Shown one piece after another: positions 55,801-64,000 of a stretch of 64,000 bases of DNA. A program made the translations under genes and the position numbers. A model generated the notes under the pieces. That model saw only the letters and a list, made by a program, of their open reading frames with translations. It made no database searches and was not told the DNA's origin. Source of the DNA: Rhyacophila brunnea (lineage: Eukaryota > Arthropoda > Insecta > Trichoptera > Rhyacophilidae); contig JAGYXB010000665.1 of NCBI GenBank assembly GCA_022495005.1, forward strand, positions 186,001 to 250,000, in the 5' to 3' direction. Each line of letters begins with the position of its first letter. The first letter of the stretch is position 1.

Positions 55801-58631
55801 ATTTGCATTTAATTTTATAAGTTGATGTTTCTGCCAAATTTCTATGATAGGTATTCATTCATTCATGTACCCGAGAAATAGAACCTTCGTCAAAATTGAT
55901 TGTTCAATAATACGCTGAGTTATTGATTATTTCCAGTATTCTCGCACAGATTACGTAAATCACAACTATTACTAATAATTGTTTGTATCAAAATATGTGT
56001 TAATAAGTTGCTCAGTAAGAACGAATTGCCAATTAGGCAGTTGATCATACTGTTTCCAATTACACCGGCGTAATTGAATTCCACGGCAGATCGATAGCAC
56101 CTTGGTGACGTCAAATAATAGGTGCTGTCTAGCTTTACCACGTGAAATTGTATAACATGGCGTTTCATATATACCTATATACCTAATATGTATATCTACA
56201 GGTATTCAATCCAACATTTCATACAGTTGCAGATAAAGATTTATGATAATATTGGAATACAGAGAAAATTAATCTTTCTAAAAAGAATTAGTAGTGAATT
56301 CTTAATTCTCTAACATGATATTTTTGTGACTTACAAAAATCTATTAATAGGAAACATGTTGAATATAATTATACTTACGTACTTTTTAATAAAATAAAAA
56401 ACACGTTACACTGCAGATAGATATGAAAGCTATGCGTGTCAGGGAAGAAAAGGAAAGGGACAACATTATAAATACTTATGCCCTTGATCCCAATATACAC
56501 ACTAGTAATGATTAAAAGAAAACAAGTAAATTTTACATAACTCGTGGAATCGAAACCTGGCCCATCGCACGCAAAGTAAAACCAGTCCAAAAAATCATTA
56601 CCAGTTGATAATAGATTAACAGAAAGTATACGTCTTTCTGTGTCTAATAAAAACTTCTATTTCAAAATTGATTATAATTCTCATTATTCAAAATGTCAAA
56701 GAAGCCAGTCTTAAATTTTATACCCGATGATTAAAAACTCCAAACCCATATTTAGTGTCTATGTAGTATGTACTTACTTCTCTATTGACATTTTTCCTCC
56801 GGGCCTTTTTTATGCGGTCGCTCCTTGTAAACTTTCTCCGCGTCATTTCATGTCTTATCATTTTTTTACGTTTATTTAATTCTATACCGAACGTCAAATA
56901 TAGACACCAATTACAGCATCTACTCTCGCATTAATTTTTAACCTGTTCCGCTGAATTGGATCAACATTTTTTTATGATGATTATTACTGTATGTTATCAT
57001 TCTAGCAACTTTCTTACGCATTGACAACCAGAGCAAATCTTTCAATATAACATATTTCTTTTATATAACATTATGTTTCTTATTGATGCATTCACTTATT
57101 TTTTGTACGTACCGAAATATCTTGTCTATTTAATCCTTTTACAATTCTGGATCGGAGACTGTATATTGAGTCATATGTGAAAATAGTTTTCATTAACGTC
57201 AAAAAACTAAATTGTCTCATTTAAACATTTCCTTCTTCGTCAGGACTCAGGACCTCATGACTGAGGATCTGCTCTGACAAGCGTTCCTCCACCCCTCTCG
57301 GCATTGTCAGTGACAAAGGTGTGGCAGGCTTAGTTTCGTACGTCCATCTGAATAAAGCTCTTCCTCGCCTTTCCGAACTTTGACATAACCAATTATTACG
57401 AGTTTTACAGATTGTCATTCTCCCTGCGGGCTATATTCCAAAAAAAAATGCATTGTCCGGTGAAGTCAAACCGAGAAAAGTCCGAAAGAGTACCTACCAA
57501 TATCCATCGCCAAATAAACGAAAACAATGATATGAATTCGTTAAGAGCATACATAAGTGAAACGGAAAATAATTTTCAACAGTAGGTGGAACGAAATTTC
57601 GCAGTCGTCGCCAATCGGAGACTGACAGTCGAGATGTGAGCACGTCAATTTGTTTTGTGATAGCGTCGGAGGAATATATTCTTAAATCGTGTAAAGGTGA
57701 CTAAAAACGTTCCGCATGTACTTGAAAAAGAAAACATGTCAATGAATATACTATTATTATTACGAATATAATAATAAACATAACATTAAAAGGACGCATG
57801 TTGAATTTTTATGACAACTTATATTTCGTTCGGCTCGCGTCAGTTGCACAATCCGCGCATCGCCTAGTCACGATCATTTTAGACCGTGCCTCAGCTGAAG
57901 TATAAAGCCTTAATATTCTCTTAATTATTCACTTACACTGGTTGCACTTTCGATTTCAGAATTGTTCCCAGATCTACCAGACTACCTACGTCTAAGTATG
58001 TATAAACCCAAATATGCCCAAATAATAATGTGATCTTGAATGTATTATTTGACATAATATATGAATGCAAATAGGTACATACTGGGTAGATAAATAACAC
58101 CTCAAGCGAATATTTCGCTATGTATGGAGCGTACTGTTGTCAAAACGCTTTTCTTCATTTTTATGTGAAAATGAATGGATATATTAAAAACTCATTCCTA
58201 TTTAATTTGTAAAGAAATTTAAGTTGTTTTATTCTCACCATTAGTATTTTACACTTTCAAATATGTTGGTAAATTGTCAACTTCCTTATTAATATCATAA
58301 TTATTAAAGTATAGTTATTCGTAATCAACAACAACGATAATTGTATTGAGATTCGCACGCCTGGGACCGTTTTTTTGAAACTATACAGCGAATACTATTA
58401 TATAAAATGGCGGGGTCACATTGCAGCACATATTCTGAACTCGCGTGTTGCGAATCATTTTGCTATAATGTCATTCGGCAAGTTAGTATTGCAGATGCGA
58501 TCGTCTTCGTCTATTTTTCATTGTTCGATTTCTTTTGTTATATTCTATCGAATCTAATCATATTCAAAGCCACCTACCAACTATCATTATATTTTGCAAT
58601 TTAACTACACTGAAGTCCGCACTGCGTAATA
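52839..58631. other. Long AT-rich stretch, little recognised
   Basis: A GC-richer line at 53140-53285 ends in ATGATGATG and could be another LINE 3' tail. A possible SINE B box lies near 53846. GGGGCGAGGCACTTGCTTCA at 55590-55610 resembles transposon debris. Frames at 54603, 55157-55526, 55920, 56375, 57221 and 58375-58604 have no domain. Confidence 0.35.
53800..53895 (+). repeat. Possible SINE fragment
   Basis: GGAGTTCGAACCAAC (53839-53853) matches a polymerase III B box, and a GATGATGAATGAATGA tail follows. No good A box is visible, so only the second half of a tRNA-derived head may remain. Confidence 0.25.
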
Positions 58632-58639
58632 CTGTACAC
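58632..58639. repeat. Target-site duplication (left) of the 58640 hAT
   Basis: CTGTACAC, identical to 59505-59512. Confidence 0.9.
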
Positions 58640-58989
58640 CAGTGGTTCCCAAAGTTGACTGGGCTCCGACCCATCTAACAAAAATTTCCAATCTTGGGAC
58701 CCACCTCTTAGCTGTCTTAGATAAAAGAGGGCATACATATTGGTAATGCTCAGATTCCCTAGTGGCGAGTCGTGGAACTACTTAATGCTGTCTTATTTGT
58801 TCTAATTGAAATAAAAAAAATATCTTTATAAGTGTTACCAATGAATATGAATGAAAGACTGTTGAAATAAGAAACACAACTTAAATAAAAAAAAAATTAC
58901 TTAAATACCTACACCTGCAAGGTTTTTTTACAAAGTTATTTCAATGGGAAAAATGTATTTGTTTCTTATTTTTCTTCATTACAGTTTTA

Positions 58990-59275
58990 GCATCAACTTC
59001 AACTTTAGTTACTTTTTAATCGCAGTGAGTTTGATATATCCAATTTATTTCGGTATTTAGTTTTAATGTTAACCATAGCCGAAAATCCGACCTCACAGAT
59101 ATGAGGTAGTAAAGAGGAGGAGGAATTTCATAGCTTCATCGAACAGGCAAGGATAATTATCAGCAACTGAGAGACAGAATTTCGTTAACTGTTTACGATG
59201 TTAACTATTTTCAGTGACGTATCTTCTGATAAATCAATGAGTTCTTCACTTGCTTTTTTTGACATACTGGTTGGT
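58990..59275 (-). pseudogene. hAT transposase C-terminus, frameshifted
   Basis: On the minus strand, short pieces in shifting frames give DNYPCLFDEAMKFLLLFTTS and then, after a one-base shift, CEVGFSAMVNIKTKYRNKLD. The latter is the most conserved signature of the hAT dimerisation domain of ZBED5/FAM200-like proteins (CExxFSxxxxIKTKxRxxL). An upstream in-frame stop and several stops after LRLK confirm that it is dead. The catalytic residues and zinc finger are not present. Confidence 0.85.
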
Positions 59276-59310
59276 AAGTCGACTTGAAATTATTATTTTT
59301 ATAATAATAC

Positions 59311-59346
59311 ATATTGTGATAAAATATTATTATTTTATCACAATAT
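59311..59346. repeat. Perfect 16-bp hairpin inside the hAT
   Basis: ATATTGTGATAAAATA pairs exactly with TATTTTATCACAATAT around the 4-nt loop TTAT. Perfect pairing within a decayed host element suggests later insertion or recent origin. Confidence 0.9.
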
Positions 59347-59504
59347 TTTCCGTAACTTAATAAGTTTATTTCAATTTTTAGGAATTATAAATAGCTGAAT
59401 GAAATATCATTTTTTTTTTAATTCATGTATACAGTGGCGAGGGCCCACTCAATATTCGCTCGCGACCCACTGGTGGGTCGCGACCCATAGTTTGGGAAAC
59501 CATG

Positions 59505-59512
59505 CTGTACAC
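59505..59512. repeat. Target-site duplication (right) of the 58640 hAT
   Basis: CTGTACAC, identical to 58632-58639. Confidence 0.9.
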
Positions 59513-62289
59513 AGTTTTACTTACAGATTATAGTTACTGTTTAGAAGTACCTAATTGAATGAGTTAAATCAGTATATTTTTCTTTTCCTGAATAACACAG
59601 TGACCATATAATAAATGAAGAAAACATAAATATAAAAAAATATTATTTCATAGATAATAAGTGAGACACGTGGTGTTTTTCAGATACCTACGACCTCTTT
59701 ACTTGAATTAAATATTATTTTAAAATTACTATAGTTTCGGAAACACTGATTATTAACACATCGTTGTGTTATCTGCTATATTCTTATTCTATATGAGATT
59801 TGTATGTGCAGTTAAAACAAGATTTTTTTATAACTACCTCGTTTCATGCCATTTGCCTAATTACTGAGTATGGTGATTACAGGAGTACCATGGGTAAATT
59901 ATTATCAAATAAATCTAGAATTTAGAATCACCTTGCAATTTACTCACTTTTGATAATTTTATTGGCCCGTTTTTAAGGTGACTGGATCAATTGGGCCCAA
60001 AAGGGTATCGCGCCCTAGATAACTTCGTCGTCATTTCATTTTTAAATTTAATTATTTTTTTATATCGCAGTATTTAAAACTCGAGACCCTTCTGCAGTAT
60101 AATCATGTAATTATTGGGAAAATTCCACCCATTAACATATTTTACGTCTTCCTAATAAAGATATTCAGGGAAACATATTTAAAAAATAACTCATTGACAT
60201 CATGTAAGATGCAATAGGTACAACACAAAAATTTCAAGATTATCAAAATATCCTGCAAATTTACTCAAAGTAGATCTACTTTAAAAATAATAAAGATTTT
60301 AAAAAGACTCTTCTAGTAGTTAACTAAGTGAAGCTGAACGCGAGAGTGTAGTAGACGTGCTCGGCCCCCCTCGTGTATCAAAATAATAGTATCAGGGGAA
60401 GTCTCGCCAAGCCATTCGGCATGGATTGCAGCATAACAGTTTTTTCATTGATTTATTAACATTTCGATGAAAGAGTTTACTCCAGTCTTACTTAATAAAT
60501 AATGATAGATTAACTTTCCTCACATAACAGGCCGCCATAAATTTCGGACGACCACACTTTACCATATTCTTACATCACTTGGGGCCATATTATTAGTTCT
60601 TTCGGTTTCCGCAACGACATAATGTCTCGCCATTTAAATTTTATTACATCGCAAACCCGTAATCATTGTCTCGCTGGTGTTCATTGAACCCTTTTCTGAG
60701 TTTTCGACTTCACTCTTATATTTTATACTCTCATTTTTTTGACACGAATAAACGCAGGCAGTAAATTAATGCTCTGATTTAAACCATATAATTTTAAAGA
60801 TACTAACTAAAAGCCTAGAAATCACATTTTATCACGTTTTTGTTAAATACTTTAGGATTTTAAAATAATATATTATTTTTTAATACTGAAAACATGATAA
60901 TACAATCTGATTGGTTTCAAAGATACGTGATTCTAAAACGTCGAAATTAATTAATAAAACAATTAATGTAGAAATTTTTGGTATGTTGTTAATATTAAAG
61001 AAATTAGAAGATTAGATAGATGTCCAACACGGCGTACGAATGAAACTGAAATACGTTCGTAATAATTAAAATTACACTGGCCGGTGTCAAAATACAACTT
61101 TCTGTATAAATCATAGATTTGCCTCTACAAAGTTACAATATTACTTCCTACAACAATTATTATTTCCATTCACACTACTACTGTTGGATTATACAATATA
61201 ATTCAGAACGTTGATCGGTTAATTCACCACCGCCCGTTGTGACGATTACTGTAATTAACCGGGCAGAGGTTCCGAGGGAGTTGAAGTTTCACCCAATCGA
61301 CCTCTTACCAGTTACCACCCCCTGCTGTAACTGGCTGAAGGGTAGGTCGCTGTTTCAATCGATGCTTGGTATACGACAGGAACACTTATATTAGGTAACA
61401 AATTCTCCCATAAATAATTAATAATGCTGTCTTATTATTAATTAATATTAATATACTTACTTATATATTTATTAACCGAACGAAAGAACCCATTTAATAT
61501 CCCTTACTATATTGCAACTGATACCTATACCTGAACTATTATGGTATTAATCCTGAATATTTTATCATCAATGTTTGTTACATCACATCGTAACGCAATT
61601 AATTACATAATATGTCTGCATAGAGTTTTGCTTAATTGTTATCATATGTCATCTACTTACACTTTAGATACAATATTTTTGTTATATCCTAAATAATGCC
61701 ACATACAATTTACTTTGTATATTAAATGGGGTTGAAGAACTAACTCTATCTACACTGCAAATTTACTTCCACTTTGACGTTTTCTATTAACCTATCCACT
61801 TTATTATTGACCCTTTCTGGTGAATCGTATATATATATATATATATAGTATATTTATATATAATGTACTGATATCAATGAACGTTTATAATCTTTGAAAC
61901 GAAACGATAGTGGTATGCTAAATCAGTAAGTATCATTGTACAACACAACGAATAATTCTATGAATTTCGGCGAAATTACGAAATACGTATACATGACGAG
62001 AAAAGATACCGTTATCTGAGTACATCTGTGCTGTAGGTACTTTACTAATTACATTAGGCTATCGACGCAATCATTAATCACGATTAATATGCAATTGTTC
62101 CATATTTTTCCTTCATGTAGGAAATTAATATTATATTAATTACCCCAGTTCCAGTAAATAATTAACAATCATTTATTTTATTCTCTGATTTTATATACTT
62201 AATTATAAAATAGTAATGTGTTCATTTTTTACCGCTAAGACAATTATGTTGGTAATTTCTTCAAATGGATAACATTTTTCTACTGTAAG
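59513..62289. other. AT-rich stretch, nothing firm
   Basis: A GC-richer unique block at 61225-61375 (CACCGCCCGTTGTGACGATT, CCACCCCCTGCTGTAACTGG) could be regulatory. One AT microsatellite (61828-61847) is present. No mobile-element ends or credible frames were seen. Confidence 0.35.
61828..61847. repeat. (AT)n microsatellite, about 20 bp
   Basis: An AT dinucleotide run followed by GTATATTTATATATAA. Confidence 0.85.
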
Positions 62290-62710
62290 TATGTCACGGG
62301 GTACATCAACATGGAACCGTTTTACTAACCCTACTTTTGGAAGCATAAAGATTATAGTCAAAAAACAAGTTAATCTCAGAACACTCGAAATAGCGCGTAC
62401 AGCAAACCCTCATTACAGTGGTCCGTATTACCGCAGCTTTTTGGGGGACAACGTAAGGGATTATGAAAAGCATCCGAGTCACGGAGCAAAGGGAGTCAGG
62501 AATAAATGCGCGAGCGGGGGAAGTCAGTCGGCCGTTCCCGGAAGCTGTTGCTGCTCAAGGTCGACATTAATTACCTGCGCTATTATTATTCGGGGCGTGG
62601 CAATTAAAAAGTTCTTTTTTCCATGCCGTTATCACGCGAGAAGCTTTTTTACGCAGCATTTTTCTTTCTCTTTAACGCCGTATCGGCACGGAAGGCCGAG
62701 CGTCTGAAAC
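62290..62710. promoter_or_regulatory. Candidate enhancer island (longest frame of the window crosses it)
   Basis: A 420-bp GC-richer block. A 138-codon plus-strand frame (62291-62707) spans it, but the translation (CCCSRSTLITC, IKKFFFPCRYH) has no domain. Its length is explained by the high GC content, so I do not call it a gene. Embedded sites include TCAAGGTCG (62555-62563), a match to the FTZ-F1/ERR-type element YCAAGGYCR, directly followed by the homeodomain site TTAATTA (62567-62573), with CAATTAAAAAG a few bases on. Adjacent FTZ-F1 and homeodomain sites form a known cooperative arrangement in insects. Function is inferred. Confidence 0.4.
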
Positions 62711-63335
62711 GCAAGACTGCACCCAAAAATGTCAGATTTTTTTGAATATCATTAATTAGATAATGCTCTTATATTGTTATTAGTTGATATGCTGCTCTGT
62801 TTTTATACGCCTGTTGACTGAGACGCATTAATCATTTCACGTTTCCATTTTCATAATACTCCAAGAGAGGTAATCGTAATAAAACAGTCAATTTAATGTG
62901 TAACAAATTTAAAAATGGAATTCGCTCTATGAGAAGTAATAATATATCAATGTGTCGTATTTATTCAGGTAGCGTCAATATTGCATATTTTATAAGGCCA
63001 AAAAATGCTTTCAAGGTTCACTTAGACGGTTGTATAATTTTTATTATGACAACGAAAGACTCCAAAATTGTCTAGAGCAGTGATTCCTAAGTAAAGCGGG
63101 GGGGGGGGGGACACTGGCTCTTCAAAAGTGATAAAAATACACATAATATATGCTTTAAATTTGTAACTTATTAATGGTTAAAACATATTTTGAAGTCACG
63201 AGTGCTTGTAAACGAAAATACATCGTATTCGTCATAACTCAATGAAGCATAATATTATTATTTTTTTATGGGAGTAAAATCATGGGTATACCTATAAAAT
63301 CAAAGCTTAAAAACGTTGTATCCTTGTACCTACAT
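62711..63335. other. AT-rich stretch with a G13 run
   Basis: GCAGTGATTCCTAAGTAAAG just before the G run resembles a hAT left end (CAGTGGTTCCTAA), but no right end or duplication was found. The rest is featureless. Confidence 0.35.
63098..63110 (+). repeat. G homopolymer, 13 nt
   Basis: An unbroken run of 13 G in AT-rich DNA, within what may be a truncated hAT terminus. Confidence 0.9.
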
Positions 63336-63714
63336 TCGTCGCTGTTTTGTAAAAAGGGCGAATTAACCAAAATGCTACTTTACAGGAGGATTTTTAAATT
63401 TTGACATTTATTTGTTTATTACCTGTGGATGATTATAAATATCTAACAAGTTGATAATAAAGCTTAGAAAGAATACTCTCATTATAATAGGCACTATTAT
63501 ATAATATTTTAAAATGCCTAATATGTCACATTCGCTTTTTATTCGTAATTTATATAATTTAATTTTAGTCGATTATCGTTTTTAAGTACTTTCCTGTGGA
63601 GATACAAATTCGCCGTTTTTACACAACAAAGCTAGTGGGGTACATATTGTATTTTCATTAAAATCTCGATTTCGCCAAAATGGTTGATTCGCCCTTTTTA
63701 CAAAACACCGGCGA
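63336..63714. mobile_element. MITE with about 35-bp inverted repeats, 379 bp
   Basis: The left end CGTCGCTGTTTTGTAAAAAG-GGCGAATTAACCAAAATG is mirrored by the right end, the complement of CGCCGGTGTTTTGTAAAAAG-GGCGAATCAACCATTTTG. An additional degenerate copy of the right end, AATTCGCCGTTTTTACACAA, lies at 63608-63627. The AT-rich interior has no coding sequence. The target duplication is not clear and the superfamily is unassigned. Confidence 0.72.
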
Positions 63715-64000
63715 TATACTATATCAATCTCTTTCTTACACTCTTACACAAGTACTAATACAAGAATGGCTGACACCTGCATTGCACTAAGCCAGAGTAT
63801 TTATGTAAAATTATTAACATTATACTTCATAAATAAAACACTAAGACACGCATTTACCCCAACCTACCCTACCACAAACACAAAAACGTGCCTTTGATTC
63901 CTTTGCATTTTTATCTCTCATTTATAACAGCCTCACAAGGCTTACGCTTTGCCAACCGGCTTGTCTGTGTGGCAAGTTTCGACTGCTAATCCAGTTACGT
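63715..64000. other. Window end, nothing recognised
   Basis: No frame or repeat was identified. The last 120 bp are somewhat GC-richer (CTCACAAGGCTTACGCTTTG, GCCAACCGGCTTGTCTGTG) and may continue into a feature outside the window. Confidence 0.35.

Larger units (their letters stand above)
58640..59504 (-). mobile_element. hAT element, 865 bp, deleted copy
   Basis: The ends are imperfect inverted repeats, CAGTGGTTCCCAAAG on the left and the complement of CATGGTTTCCCAAAC on the right. The flanks are the perfect 8-bp duplication CTGTACAC (58632-58639 and 59505-59512). Subterminal GACCCA/TGGGTCGCGACCCA words at both ends are typical of this hAT family. A minus-strand transposase C-terminus (58990-59275) lies inside, together with a 16-bp perfect hairpin (59311-59346) that may be a nested insertion. 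Confidence 0.92.

Noticed and set aside
57960..57995. 36-nt microexon between TTTCGATTTCAG and GTATGT
   Set aside because: Both splice-like words are common at this composition. The segment ends in TAA in one frame, and nothing links it to other exons.
62291..62707. 138-codon open frame as a protein gene
   Set aside because: No domain or family resemblance and runs of unrelated residues. Its length is explained by the local GC content, and it lacks splice or promoter context.
1..64000. CRISPR arrays, operons, Shine-Dalgarno sites, rRNA or tRNA genes
   Set aside because: Base composition, mobile-element content and lack of long frames are eukaryotic. No regularly spaced direct repeats or foldable tRNA/rRNA were seen.

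Overview
This is an AT-rich eukaryotic window with no convincing complete protein-coding gene. The longest open frame is 138 codons and looks non-coding. An insect is the best guess. The sequence is sprinkled with TACCTA/TAGGTA words of the kind common in lepidopteran and aphid DNA. It also carries insect-type mobile elements: many hAT copies, a Helitron, LINE tails and small inverted-repeat elements. I cannot name the species or choose between Lepidoptera and Hemiptera from this alone. The window is best read as the inside of a very long intron or an intergenic desert.

Left third (1-21,000): hAT elements lie at 3238-3981, 6811-7205, 8722-9364, 13965-14644 and 15551-16008. Three of them have perfect 8-bp target duplications, and two keep short pieces of transposase. 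A minus-strand LINE tail lies at 13151-13255. A GC-richer island at 4230-4440 carries repeated TCAATTG words, TGACGTC and CACGTG and looks like a cis-regulatory module. A possible 51-nt exon sits at 17783-17833.

Middle (21,000-42,000): a LINE tail (22815-23000), several hairpins, a fold-back element (27475-27788), a small hAT (30032-30369), a 104-bp inverted-repeat element (30660-30763) and a 487-bp Helitron (35665-36151, minus strand). The Helitron has intact-looking TC and CTAG ends and still encodes the last residues of its helicase. At 28480-28565 a long T-rich tract runs into CAG|GTAAGC, followed 45 nt later by ACG|GTGAGC. This is the layout of a recursive splice site with its RS-exon, and it would mean that a long plus-strand intron crosses this window.

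Right third (42,000-64,000): a strong TATA-Inr core promoter followed by 48-bp tandem repeats (43069-43360), probably from a retroelement LTR. Next comes an unclassified element with about 33-bp inverted repeats and a 72-codon frame (44537-45095), then hATs at 45689-46319 and 58640-59504. A hammerhead-ribozyme-like sequence lies at 51631-51691, a LINE tail with poly(A) at 52647-52838, and an inverted-repeat element at 63336-63714. GC-richer islands at 52130-52420 and 62290-62710 are further enhancer candidates.

No operon or pathway exists here. The recognisable biology is layers of transposable elements plus possible regulatory and splicing signals of a host gene whose main exons lie outside the window. 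All homologies are judged by eye from translated motifs and terminal structures; no search was run.
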